Origin: Vigna angularis
Taxonomy: Eukaryota > Streptophyta > Magnoliopsida > Fabales > Fabaceae
DNA length: 64,000 nt
Direction: 5' to 3'
NCBI RefSeq assembly: GCF_016808095.1
Contig: NC_068976.1
Span: 4,993,001 to 5,057,000 of the forward strand
Shown here: in pieces, positions 25,546-38,003 of the stretch
Layout of the letters: the number at the start of each line of letters is the position of its first letter
Numbering within the stretch: position 1 is the stretch's first letter
Translations under genes and position numbers: made by a program
Notes under the pieces: model-generated
Databases searched by the model: none
What the model was told of the DNA's origin: nothing
What the model saw: the letters and a program-made list of their open reading frames with translations, nothing else

Positions 25546-25952
25546 TCAGTTATTCATCTAATTTTGGGGTTCCATTGTGTTATCTGAGTTTGTTGAGTCT
25601 ATGAAACATTGTGGTGGTTATCTTTGATTATTCATTTTGTTATCTGAGTTCTTGTTCATTTTTAACGTTTTTCAGTTCATTTTTCAATTCGTTTTTCAGT
25701 TTGGGGTTTGAAATTAAAATTTGAAATTGAAATCTGAAATTGAAATCAGAAACGAAACAGGCTAAAGAAAAAAAAATATCCTACTACATCGGTTTAGGTT
25801 CTAACCGAGGCCGTAGAGACAAACAAAATGACACGGTTTAGAACCGAGGCAAAAAGGCTATCACTTTTTGCCTCGTCTGAATATGCCTCGGTTCAAAAAC
25901 TGAAGCCTATCAGTGAAATTAACCGGTGTCGTATCCTCTTTCTGTACTAGTG

Positions 25953-27311
25953 AATCAAACATGTGAGGAAAATAATGTGAGTGAAGGACATGATGAGTAA
26001 AGGGGAAAATTATGGTGAAGAGATGAACATGTGGATATTTATGTGTAGAGAAAATGAGTGTGATTATATTTACATAAAAAGTGAGAGAGAACAATTATGA
26101 GTGAAAAGAATTATCATATTTAAATCAATATCTTTAAATTAAAAATAATTTATTATTTTTATTCTTTGTAACAAATGTGTATGAATTCATAACATATAAA
26201 TTAATGTCGGTTTAGCCAATTATAACAAAAGTAAATGTAAATATTAAACAAAAATAGTTAGGATCACAATATCTTTCACTTACCGGTTAAAGTTAATTCA
26301 TCGACTTAATAATGCTAATTCAAATAAATATAAACAATAAAATAAATAGTTAGTGTTATAATAGGAATGGCTAAGCTAATCCTATTAACTTTAAGAAAAC
26401 TTAACATTATTTTCTATTTTTTATTAGTGTTAAATTTTGTGAATAAAAATCAACTTTTTCATAATTTTTATTTTGTTTAATCTTCAAGTTTATCTTGCTT
26501 TTGCATTGTTTTGTATCTTAGTATTTTATACTTGTTACTTTATTTTGAGTATCTGAAATAAGTCAATGAAAAAATGGAGGAAAATAAGCTAGAACTCAAG
26601 AAAACATAATTAAACAAGAAAGAATTTTTAGACAAACATTCATGTCAAGATCACTAGAATTGCACTCAACATTGCAAACTTGAAGAAATGACTCACCTGT
26701 AGGGTTATACTACCATGCAGTACTCTTGGACGACAAAAAACTACCATTGTACACCGGAGTGAGTTGTTGGGCAAATTAGCTTCTCACTAGGTGAAAATAT
26801 AGTACAGACTTGTAGTATTCGAGTCGTTAGGTGAAAATATGGCTTGTTCAACAAGTTACAAGTCAGAGAGCCTCAACTTTTAAGCCTTACTAGTCGAGAA
26901 TGAAGTTGCTGGGTGAGTTTGTCTTGATGCACACAAATGAGTATTTAATCATGTTTTCGCGAGGGTTTTGGACATTCCTCATTTTTTACATGAATAGATT
27001 CACCTAGGATGATTGGGAGAAACTTTTAGAGGTTGTTTGGGATGTTGGAAAGCTCCCTCTCTCCTCCTTGGGTTTCATCCTTTATCCATGGTTATGTTTC
27101 CCTTTTGGGGTTGAAGAGGAAGATAGGTTGCACATTGGAGGTGGAAGTGCAAAGGAGAGGCGTGATTGAAGCTTGGGGTAACTTCTAGGTCCCTTTGGAA
27201 AGGACCGCTTCATCTTCTTTATGATTTCAATTTCTTATGCATCTCTTCAATTTGTTCTCCACCATGGAGAGTTATTTCAATTTGTTCTCTACCTTGCGTA
27301 AAATTGTGTTG

Positions 27312-27391
<80 letters not shown>

Positions 27392-28780
27392 TATTCAATT
27401 TGAGTTAGTGTTTGATTATGCTTAATGCTTGATGTGACTTATTTTCATACTTGATTTTTTATTCTTGAGGTGATAGGAAATATCTTTAGAATCTATATTT
27501 AAAATTGAATGTGTAATGAATGGTTGTATCTAAAAACATAAATTTGTTCATTAGTAATCTTAGACTCTTTAAATTAATGCATGATTTCACTTGTTAAAGA
27601 TTCAAAGGATTCAAATTTGATGACTAATCAAAAGTCTATTAATAAGATTTGAGTATGTTGATTTTGACTTATATATAGAGTTGAAATATTTGTGAATGCA
27701 TGATAATGAAATTGATGAAATTTAATCTTGACAATTATATATAATTTATGTTAAATTTTTTTATTGCATACCAACTCTTTAACAAAAATACAAAAGAGTT
27801 TTCATAGTGTTTTTGTGAAATTTGTAATTTGATTGAGTTACTGGGGATAAGAGTTGTCCGAATATTTCACAAATCCTTCACAAACTATTTTTATATTTAT
27901 CATTTACTATGTGCAACTAGTCTACTTGTTGTTTTCTATTAACAATTAACATAAGTTACTAGAACAAATACTTATTTTTGTTACAAAATTAAAAATAATT
28001 TAATTTTTTTTATTTTGCATTAACTAACTGTATTAATATCTAATGTTAAATGTAACACCTAATTTAACATGTCACGTAAGTAAAAAGACGAATGTTTATT
28101 AGAAAAAATAAAACTATGATATCATCACAACATAATGAAAATTTAAAACTTTATTATGTGATATAATGAAAATTTTAAACTTTATTACGTGATAATTTTA
28201 TATATTTTGATTTTTTTTTTTAAAATTAACCTTTTATTTTGTGTTAGAATTATAGCAAAACTAATTTTCACAGTATCATAGTTCATACAACTATTTATTT
28301 TAGGATTTTATTAAAAGATATTGTTTTATTAAAAGTTACAGCTAAAAATGCATGAGGAATATTTGATATTATGTTTATTAGCAGTGTGATGGGCTAGTTA
28401 TTTTGGTCTGCGAAAAGGACGTTTAGAGGAAGAGATAAGGACATGAATCACCAATAAATGTACCGTTTAGCGAAGGTAGCAGAGGGCGAGGATCATAGCG
28501 TATCCACATAAAAATTGCCATCCATAAATACTTCTACTACCATTCATTAATACAGCAGGTAAATCATTATAATATGTGTTCTGATTAAAAGGTAATTAGG
28601 ACCGATTAGCCAGTAAACATTCAAATGCTTTGCCTCTACCTTCCACACCTCTCTTTATCTTTAATTAGGTGTAATTTACTTTATAGATTTGTCGAATTTT
28701 GTAGAGGCACGTGTGGGTCTCTATTGGTTCCTAATTGGGCTTCTTTTGGGTCATGCAAAATGGCCGAATACCTCCAAACA
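25953..28780. other. repeat-rich intergenic DNA, no gene seen
   Basis: About 26440-28050 has the look of one old LTR-type repeat (an agctagaactcaagaaaa segment, a ctcctccttgggtttcatcc segment and a late tttatatttatcattt segment), interrupted by a (TA)n tract. No boundaries or target duplication were recognised. No coding sequence was seen. Confidence 0.35.
27315..27388. repeat. (TA)n microsatellite
   Basis: About 74 bases of TA repeat within the LTR-like block. Confidence 0.9.
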
Positions 28781-29140
28781 TTACTTAATGTACTTCCACT
28801 TCCAAATATTTCATTCTACACCTCTAATTTTCAAAAATAACCTTAAAAATGATATTTTTTATCGAATTTCAAAATTCGATGAAAAAAATTTTCTTCATTG
28901 AATTTCAAAATTCGATAAATAATTTTTCAAAAGCTTTATCGAATTTTGAAATCCGATAAAGAAAATAAAAAATTCTTCGTTAGATTTCGAAATTCGAAAA
29001 AAAAAAACATTCATCAGATTTTAAAATCCGTACAAAAAGTGAGATGTAGAGTTTTTTGAATTATAGAAGACCGTTTTGGGATTTTAAAATTTTTTAAAGG
29101 TACATGATGAAATGATTGGAACTACAAGGTGAAATGTAAA
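28781..29140. mobile_element. MITE-like element with palindromic internal repeats
   Basis: Imperfect inverted ends (cttccaaatatttcattctac on the left; on the right, minus strand, gttccaatcatttcatcatg) surround five copies of a palindrome based on atcgaatttcaaaattcgat, spaced about 35-50 bases (28861-29030). Copies have diverged. No clear target duplication was found, so the class is uncertain. Confidence 0.45.
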
Positions 29141-30340
29141 GAGAGGATGCATAGGAATCCCACATCATATGGAATCAACCTAATTTTGGCTAAAATGAGG
29201 CACTCCATGCAAGGGAGGTGTGAGTCAAAATGCTTCATGTTTCGGCCCATCTTTTGATTGTTTGAGTCCTACATTCCTTTGAATGTAACAGCGAGGTCTT
29301 GTGCATCTATAAATATGACCTCTTGTGCTCTTGTAGCATTCACATTTGAATTAATGAGAATTGATTTGCTTATAAGCTTGTCTTCTTGTTCTCTTTTGGG
29401 TCATAAATGGGAGTAACATTTTCCTTATTCTCTCCGGATAACTTTCTTTAGAAGACGAAAATCTTAGTTCTTCAGTAAATTTAGAAGTTTATTAATTTTT
29501 CTTATCTTCCGATACTTCCTTGAAAATGCTTCCATCAGAAGCCTTAGTGTGTTGGATGCTAACTTTAGTGTTTAATAAAATCCAAGCAAATCAGATCTTA
29601 TATATTGGATTTTATGTCTAACAAAAATTTATTTTGTTACAATTTGATTAAGCATCACGATTTAACTCAGACCGTCTTACACATGTTGTGAACCATTAGA
29701 AGGTTCTTATGTATGAAGATGAACTTTTGTTTCACAAAATACACATTAAAAGGTTTGTAAAAGTAATAAAGATTAATTCACTAACTAGCATATTTATTAA
29801 CATAAAAAAATTTCCATTAAGAAATAGTATAATGTTTCTATTAAAATATTAGACCATAATCTCTGTTCTTTTTATAATGACAAATACCACGAGTTTTGAA
29901 TTATAACTTTTCTAGTTACCAACTCGTTCATGTCCATGTTGTACATGTTACGTTATGAGTCTTATTGATCTCTTAAACATAATACTATTAGTTAATATCA
30001 AAATCGTCAACATCTTAGACAATCTTTATCTAATGGATAATATAGATCTCATATGTATTATCTTATTAGTAGTAAATAATTGAGTCTCATAGGCGTGACA
30101 TTATTAGTTACCTAAATCTTCTAAACCTCGCCCTTGTGGCCCCCGGCTTAAGAATTAATACAAGTTGAAATTAAAATAATTCAAATTCAATACAAAATCG
30201 TGGATAATTCAATACCGAAGTTAATCCTAAGTTAAGCATTTCAACAAACTAATTGATTATTGCATATAGTAAAATTAAATTACAATCATTTCCTTTTATT
30301 TCTCACATTAAATAAAATAACTCTTAGAAAAATATCATTA
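29141..30340. repeat. LTR-like sequence with TATA, then unclassified AT-rich DNA
   Basis: About 29160-29400 reads like the U3/R part of a copia-type LTR: a TATA box (ctataaatatgacc near 29309) followed by a short leader. No second LTR, PBS or target duplication was found. 29400-30340 holds nothing recognised. Confidence 0.3.
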
Positions 30341-31493
30341 GTACTGTAAAATGTTTTTCATAGCCACTAGTGTGTACAAACTAAAGCAAACTCCTAAATA
30401 TCAGTAGCAGCAGCAATAACTTACTTAAAGTAGAAATGTGGTAAAACTAAATAAATTAATTACATTAATTACAATAGCAGTATTACTAACAATCTAACTA
30501 CTGCAGTAACAGCAACACAAATATGAAAATCCTTTATTCACCCTGAAGAAGAAGCTTTCCCAACCTGAAAAAATATTTGAATGACCATATTTTCCCTTCA
30601 TTAGAAGGCTTGTCATGTAGATTTAGCATCCCTCCCAGACATATACACTTCGTAAGCATTTTTTGTAACATTATGTATGGTGTACGTCAACATATTTGTC
30701 ACCAAACTTTTCAATTACAGGCAAACTAATCAATTTACCCGAGATATTAACTTCAATGATTTCTATCTTGTCAAGACCGAGCGAGTTCCACAGCTCCAAC
30801 AAGCGTCGTTTATCTCATTTGGTGGAAATATTTATTACTGCAACAGTTGAGAAAAACAATCGATTCAACAACAAAAACCTCAATTTCGAAAACAAAAGTT
30901 ATAGCAAAGTATCAGCTAAACACACTCATTTCAAACCAATGGCTAAGGCTAAGTTACCATTAGAGCTAAAACGTGGGGATTCAAACAGTAAAAAGAAGTG
31001 AGGCGGACACCACTTGGGAGACCCAAAACACAAGAAAAACAAATAAACAAACAAACAAAAGAAGCTCCCTTCTCAACTTTCTCCAACAACACAATTGAAG
31101 ATAATAACTTCACTTTGATAGTAAACACCAAGGCAGAAGCTGTCACACCATCTTGTGATTTTTTCCTTCTTTTCTTAAAACCGAAGTTTTTTAGATAATA
31201 ACTTAAACCAGACGGGTTAAAAAATTCAGCTGGGAATATAAGAGTGACAAATCCCCTAATTTTTCAAAAAAAAAAATGATCAATCTTTTAAATCACAATG
31301 TTGTGATTTTTCTTTCTTTTCTTAAAACCCAAGTTTTTAGATAACCACAAGGGTAGCTACAAAAAGTTCAGTGGGAACGTCAAGAGTGAAAAATCCGCTA
31401 ATTAGTTTAAAAACAAAAGCTATCTTAAAACTAAAACAATGATAAATCTTTTACATCGCATAAAAACGAATAAGATCACCTAATACCTTCAGT
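30341..31493. other. downstream region of the BAH gene with a diverged tandem duplication
   Basis: About 31150-31260 and 31303-31402 are diverged copies of one segment (tgtgatttttcctt..., gtgacaaatcc/gtgaaaaatccgctaat), about 150 bases apart. A short open stretch on the minus strand at about 30679-30829 and a possible final exon near 30540-30570 (after ttttttcag) could be lost 3' exons of the BAH gene, but I could not identify them. Confidence 0.35.
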
Positions 31494-32441
31494 TCAAGCA
31501 ATCTTGTCATCCGTCTGGTCCACTACTTTGCGTTGTCCAACATCAAAGAAACGGTAGAACACAAAATCAGCCTTTGGTTGCGAATTTCCAATATTCTTAG
31601 AAATGCAAACGACATTGCATTTTCCAACTATAGCTTCCTGGTGCAAATAAGCCTCAAAACGTCAGAAAAATAGACAAAACCTTAAATGATAGAAAAAAAC
31701 AGCCACAAGGACTCAAAACGGCAGAAAAAAATAGCCAAAAGTCTTCAAAACAACAAGAGAAAAAACTTATCAAAAGTTAGACTAAATAACAGTATATTAG
31801 CTTAAAGCAAATGACAAAGATAAGTTTCAGAATCCAAAAATTGCCAAAGGATTGATATTTGCAACACCTATACCAAAAACGACGGAACAACAGCCGATAA
31901 TTTTGAAAACGATAGACATAAATATAGCCAACAATACTAAAAATGACAGCAAAAGTATTTAGAATCCGAAACTCAGAAAAATAAAAATATTGAAAACGAC
32001 AACGAAATAGCCAACAATACTATAAACGGCAGAAGAATATCCAAGAAATATTCAAAACGATGGGGCAAGGATTCAGAGTCGAAAGCTTACGAGAGGATTA
32101 ACATTGGCGAAGCCCTTGCCGTCACCGCACGCCAAAAACAACTCGTTCTCCTTGGTTTGGATCCCTTCCAAGAACTTCTGAATCTCGCGGGAGCGGAAGA
32201 ACCACTGCACCTTGACTTTCCTCGACTTGTCGCGATTCTCCCAGACCTTGATTAGCTTCCCTATGTGAGGCACGTCGCAGCTTTCGTTTTGGAGATAAAC
32301 GGTATCGTTGAGAGCGTACTGCACACCATCGAAGGTGAAGGACTCGTAGAACTGTACGTCCTTCTTCTTTCCACCCATGCCTCTCTTCCTGCCCCACGCA
32401 AACTCATAATTCAAATCGTCTTTCCCCATTGGCGCCGCCAT
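31494..32441 (-). CDS. short BAH-domain protein, ANTI-SILENCING 1-like N-terminal part only
   Basis: Two exons on the minus strand, 32441-32091 and 31637-31494, join in phase to 164 residues. The ATG at 32441 is the first true ATG; reading upstream of it uses GTG. The N-terminus (FAWGRKRGMGGKKKDVQFYE) leads into a BAH domain (SFTFDGVQYALNDTVYL, HIGKLIKVWEN, VKVQWFFRSREI, ENELFLACGDGKGFANVNPL). Exon 2 continues it (EAIVGKCNVVCISK, ADFVFYRFFDVG). This matches the start of ASI1/IBM2, which is much longer and carries an RRM; ASI1 binds heterochromatin inside introns and promotes use of distal polyadenylation sites. Here a TGA follows DDKIA directly, before a possible donor (AAG|GTATTA), and no RRM was recognised downstream. 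It may be a truncated duplicate, a BAH-only paralogue, or a gene broken by a nonsense change. Expression is unknown. Confidence 0.75.
31660..32060. repeat. degenerate tandem repeat in the BAH-gene intron
   Basis: Repeated, diverged units built on aaaacgacag/aaaatagcca(acaa) fill most of the intron between the two BAH exons (32090-31638). Confidence 0.6.
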
Positions 32442-33025
32442 TGATGGTGACGGACAAAGAGGGAAATGGCTGCGCAGTGGACGAGGCAGTAGTTTGAAAA
32501 TAGAAAAGAAAACCCTCACGCTAATTTGGGAATTTTTTTTCCCAATTTTTGTAAGAAATACTCAAATAAACTCAATCCCAATTTTTTCACGGACTTTTTA
32601 TATCTTCACTACTCGGTAGTCATCAAAATACACTCGTAATTAGATACCGAATTCTAAACTTTATTTTTAAAGAAAAACTTAACAAATAAGGACAGAAATT
32701 AAAATAAAAAAAAATAATAAAACAAAATGTTTCTATTATGATTTTGTTTTTTATTTTAGATAGTAAATGCTGTAAATCTATACGGAATGAATCTAAAAAA
32801 ATCTTTGAAATAAAATATGAAGTTTTCAAAAGAGAAGAACAAAAGGAGAAATACTGCAATATAAATTACATAGAAGTATATAAGAAAATTAAGTGAATAT
32901 TTTTTGTGTGAGGACATACTATATTTATACACTTCTTTTAAACCTAGACTGAAAAGATATAAAAATAAATAAAAGATATAATTTTATACCAAATACTTAT
33001 TATTTAGTCTATTGCTATCATACGC

Positions 33026-33091
<66 letters not shown>

Positions 33092-33763
33092 AAATAATAT
33101 TTTCTTAATATTTTAACGATATTTTTTAATATATAATAAATAAATTATTAATGAAAATCTAATAAAAATAGAAAAAAAAGTAATAAAATAAAAACCATTA
33201 TATGATAATATAATATAATTATTCACAACAATAATGTATAATAAATATTTAAAATATTTGTAAAGTGCTTTACAAAATATAATATTTTTGTGAATTGCGA
33301 TTACTGTTTGATTAATTATTAATAAAAAGATCTGTTTATGAAACTTAGAAGTTAATATAAAGGAAGTAAATAAGTGATGTACATGGGCAATATTTAAGTA
33401 ATAAACTACTTTTGTAATCAACAAAACTCAGGACTTAATTAATGTAGAAATAATATTATTACTTAAGTACAGCTTATTGGAATAATAATATTAAAATAAT
33501 ATGATATAAAAATTATCAAATAACATTTAGTGATAAAACATTTCAATATATGGAGTTTTAAATAATAATTCAAACAAAAAGTAAATTAAATATTATAATA
33601 AAACATGTTAATATGCAAAATTAATTAATAAAATTAATCATCAATGTATTATTTTGAAATGTAACGTTTGTAACAATGTAAATTAAAGTTATTAGATGTT
33701 TAAATATATCTTAAAAATAGTTTTAAGAGAGTATATGAAAACAAAATAATAATATTAATATTA
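32442..33763. other. promoter of BAH gene and AT-rich DNA
   Basis: This holds 5' flank, then very AT-rich sequence without coding signals. It includes a (TA)n tract at 33028-33088. Confidence 0.45.
33028..33088. repeat. (TA)n microsatellite
   Basis: About 60 bases of TA repeat. Confidence 0.9.
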
Positions 33764-33766
33764 ATC

Positions 33767-33826
<60 letters not shown>

Positions 33827-33829
33827 TTA
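33764..33829. repeat. (AAT)n/(ATT)n microsatellite, target of the MULE insertion
   Basis: An aataat run changes to attatt. The 9 bases ttattatta just left of the MULE (33821-33829) are repeated at its right edge (40616-40624). Confidence 0.85.
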
Positions 33830-34564
33830 GGTTTAATAGCCTATTTGGTCCCCACTTTTGTTGCCTAATCTCAATTTTGACTCCATTTTTAAAAGTGTTT
33901 GGAATATGTCCATAGTTAGATAAATTTACGTCTAATGTGTCCCTTCCGTTAAGTATCATCAAACGGAGTTAATGCAATAATGATATGGCACCAGTTATGT
34001 GAAACATGTCAGTATATTGATTTTGTGAATAATGACGTGTAAAGGAGTAACAGAGAATATGATTTTTAATTAAGTTAGGGTTTTATAATTTGGGGAAAAT
34101 GTGATTTAGGGGTCATTTATGCGAGTTGAGGGCAATTGGATTTCTGCGAGAGAAGATAGAGTCGTTGTCGCACTTGGGCTACATTGCGAAGACAGAGATC
34201 GTGTAGAGATCATTGTACGTTGGATTTGGACTCGCATTTTCAGAAATCGTGTTGGTGGGTATTACAAAAAGCACGATTCCAAGGTGCGTTTATGGTAGCT
34301 TTTGAGTTTAGCTTTTGTTGTTGTCGTTGTGGTCCCCCCATAAAAGGGTGTTACCTGTGTATGCTTTGTCTGTTTACTGTCCCCCATTATCTGCGCATGT
34401 GCTATGAATACTGTTGCAACATTGTGGTTGTGGTCCCCCTACCGTTGTGTGGACAAAATTTGTTTATTGTTGTAATTGTTTTTGCTTTGTTTTACTTGTT
34501 TTTTGGGTACATAACATTTGGGTTAAGCATAGATTAACTGTAAACATTTTTTATATTAGTTTAG

Positions 34565-37500
34565 ATGGCCAACTCAGACGTTGAAATTGTCTTTCACCAT
34601 GCGAGAAAATTTGAGAATAATGGGACATTCAGATACCACTATGGTCAAACCACAACTTTAAAAATTGATCTAAATCGTTGGAGTTATTTTGAAATATTAA
34701 CCATTCTTAAGGAGATGGGTTATAGGAATGTAAAAGAGTTGTGGTATTCATTGGGTCGTGGTCCTGTTTTAGAAGATTGTTTGGAACTGTTATCAGATGA
34801 CAAAGGTGCATGTCATGTAGTCAATATTGCTATGTTGAGTGGTTAAGCTCACATTTATGTTGTACACATGGTCTCTGAGCCTCAGTATCTTGTAGAGTTG
34901 GAATACTCTTCTCAACCAGAAATTGAGAGACATACTGATGAAGTAGAAGTTGAGATAGAGAGGGCTGAAAAGGAAGTTGAGGGAGAGGTTTGTGAAGTTG
35001 AGGTTCAGGCAGTGAGTGAAGCAGAGGTTCAAGCAGTTGGTGAAGTAGAGGTTGAGGGAGTGTGTCATGTAGAGCCTAAGGTAGAGGCTAAAGTAGAAGT
35101 AGAAGCTGCGATAGAAGTTGAAGTTGAGGCACTGACTGATGTAGATAAGGTGGTAGAAGATGAGGTAGAAGTTGAAGTTGAGGCAGTGGCTGATGTAGAA
35201 GAGGTGGTAGAAGATGAGGTAGAAGTTCATGTTGAGGCAGTTGCTGATGTAGATAAGGTGGTAGAAGGTGAGGTAGAAGTTGAAGTTGAGGTAGTGGCTG
35301 ATGTAGAGGGTGATGTACAAGTTCAGGTAGAGGGAGTGGCTGAGGTAGAGGGTAATGATGTTGAGGGACAGGGTCAGGCTGATGTATAAGTTGATGAGTA
35401 TGATGTTACAAGTTGGAATGGGTCCGAAGAGGATGTCTTGAATGACGATGAAGATGAAGTGGAATGTGATATATTTGAACCTATTAACCAAGTAGAAAAT
35501 GGTGGACCTAGGGGTTTATACAAAAGTGATTGGGAATCTGAGAGTTTGAATAGCATTGTTGAAAGTGACAACACAGATGATGATAGAGATGGTTACGGGG
35601 GTTTCGAGAATTTTTCAATGCCCAAAAGTATGGAACAATATAAATGGGAAGTGGGTACGTATTTCCCTAACAAAAAAGATTTTACAAAAGCTATAAGAAC
35701 GTATGGAGTAGAGAATGGAAGGAAATTAAAAGTTTATAAAAATGACAAAAGAAGGGTGTGTGTGAGATGTTCTAGTGCAAAAGGAAAATGTTCATGGTAT
35801 GCATACTGTGCATATAAGGCATCTGAAAATACATGGCAGCTAAGGAAGATTATAGACAAGCACACATGCAGTAGGGAATTTAACATCCGATTAATGACTT
35901 CAAAATGGTTGAGTGGGAGGTTAGAGAAGAGTATAAAAGAGAATCCAAATATTAATCTATATAACCTCCAAAGCAAAGTTTCTAAGAAGTGGAACATTGG
36001 TGTTCCTCGGTCTACAACATGTAGGGCAAAAGGAATGGCTTTTAAACAAATAGAAGTTGATTTTAAAGAACAATATAGAAGACTCTATGACTATGCAAAC
36101 GAGTTGCTTCGGGCTAATCCTAGTTCAACTATCAAACTTAAGGTTGAACCTAACGAGGACAATAGAATTTTCAAGAGAATGTATGTGTGTTTGAAGGGCT
36201 GTAAGGACAGCTTCGTGTCTTGTAGGCCTATTATAGGTGTAGATGGTTGTTTCTTAAAAGGAAAATATGGAGGTGAGTTGTTAACTGCGGTTGCAAGAGA
36301 TGGGAATGAGCAAATGTGTCCTTTGGCATATGCTGTTGTTGAGGTGGAGAACAAGGACAGTTGGCAGTGGTTTTTAGAATTGCTTATTGATGATCTTGGT
36401 GGTCAGGAGCTTTGTTCAACAATCACATATATTTCAGATCAACAAAAAGTGAGTAACGTTGCCCATGTCTTGTATTATAACTTTGAAACCTTCATGTGTT
36501 GTATTATAAGTTCTATAGCTTCATCTTTTTACTTTGATAGGGACTTGTGCCAACATTACAAGAACTTCTACCTGGTGTGGAGAACAAATTTTGTGTGCGC
36601 CACATTTATGCAAATTTTAGGAAGAAATTTCCTGGTCATATTCTAAGACGTCTATTATGTAAAGCAGCATCATCAACACACCCTCAAGCAGGGGAGACAG
36701 TGATGAGAGAAATTAAAGATGTCAATCCAGATGCCTTTAAACACTTGCTAGCAATTCCACCAAGGTATGTTCAAAACTTGGTTGTTTGCAAATCAGTTTT
36801 TTATAAGTAATTTATTTCAAATTCTGTGCTGATATATTTGACTTCAAGTTAGTTTAATTAGATATTGGTCACGTTCAAGGTTTACGGGTAATGCTGTGTG
36901 TGACACATTAGTCAATAATATGTCAGAAGCTTTTAACAGTGTCATAGTACATGCAAGAGGCAAGCCCATCATCACAATGATGGAAGACATTCGTATCTAC
37001 ATCATGAAGAGATGGGCAACAAATAGACAGAAAATAACAACATTTGAAGGTTGTCTTTGCCCAAAGGTTAAAAAAAGATTTGAAAAGGAATTGCACATGA
37101 CGAAATTTTGGATACCTAGGTATGTGCACATCACCACATCAGAATCTGGACTTCATAATGATGTTTTAACATTTTGACTTCAAATACTAATTTTAATCTG
37201 TTTGGTTGCAGTTGGTCAGGTATGAAAATTTTTGAGGTCAAACACACTTCAATAATTTGGTGAGAAGTATGTGGTTGACTTAGATAAAGTGGAATGCAGT
37301 TGTAGAAAGTGGACTTTAACAGGAATCCCATGCTGTCATGCATTAGCTGCCATGAATGTTTTGAACATCAATGGAGAAGACTACGTCTCAAATTGGTTTA
37401 GAAGGGCAACATACCAAGAAACATACATTCCAATGATATACCCTGTCAACGGTCATCACCTATGGGAAATGACATCTCATCCTGATGTTTTGCCTCCACC

Positions 37501-37777
37501 TAAAAGGGTGTTACCTGGTAGACCAAAAAAGAAGAGAAGGCTATAGGCTTGGGAGCTAAAGAAGGATGACACACAACTAAAGCAAAATGGAACTCGTAAC
37601 AGATGTTCCATATGTAGACAGGTTGGTCATAAAAGAAATACTTGCCCACAACGTACAGGACCAAGTCAGCAACCTGGAAGTCAACCAACTATAAGACCAA
37701 GTCAGGAACAAGAAAGCCAGCCAACTATTGGACCAAGTCAGCAACCACCAAGCCAGCCAACTACACCAGGACTTTAA
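34565..37777 (+). pseudogene. MURA-type MULE transposase, broken
   Basis: Exon-like blocks are 34565-36448, 36541-36764, 36862-37119 and about 37211-37777, with GT/AG borders. The first block has the N-terminal PMD-like domain (KELWYSLGRGPVLEDCLELL), a long acidic Glu-Val repeat (about 34950-35380), the MuDR N-terminal region with CVRCSSAKGKCSWYA, and the first catalytic Asp (IIGVDGCFLKG). The second Asp is in ISDQQK|GLVPTL and the Glu in NNMSEAFNSV, so the DDE set is intact. Then come a SWIM zinc finger (CSCRKWTLTGIPCCHALA) and a CCHC knuckle (CSICRQVGHKRNTC). Breaks: in-frame TAA at 34844 and 35386, TAG at 37544, and a one-base frameshift with a further stop near 37250. All other sequence stays in one frame, so the damage is recent and light. 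The family excises and reinserts MULEs. Confidence 0.88.
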
Positions 37778-38003
37778 AAGTTATTTAGAACACTCAGATG
37801 TATTTTGACAAGTTTAGCTTAAGTTTAGCTTTTGTTTGGTACAACCCAGTATTGGCTGCTTTGTAAACATTGACATGTAGTTTGAACTTCATTTTCAATT
37901 GGGTATTTTGTAAGCTATGACAATTTCTCAATGACAATTTCTGTTTTGGATGTGCATTTGATTTCCAATTTCAGAATTGGATGATTATTCAGAACTGTGA
38001 TAC

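Larger units (their letters stand above)
24676..25952. mobile_element. non-autonomous mini-CACTA element
   Basis: It starts CACTAGTACAAAATG and its other end read on the minus strand is CACTAGTACAGAAAG. Both sides are flanked by AAT (24673-24675 and 25953-25955), the 3-bp target duplication of CACTA elements. Inverted subterminal repeats (accggtgc and aaccgaggc variants) crowd both ends, about 24780-24980 and 25790-25930. There is no transposase. The middle holds gene-like, GC-rich sequence (see next entries), suggesting a captured gene fragment. Confidence 0.8.

Noticed and set aside
32442..32519. N-terminal extension of the BAH protein (MRVFFSIF...)
   Set aside because: It would start at GTG; the first ATG at 32441 matches the expected protein start.
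34868..35389. Separate acidic Val-Glu-rich protein
   Set aside because: It is in the same frame as the flanking transposase blocks, separated only by single nonsense codons, so it is the linker of the MURA pseudogene.
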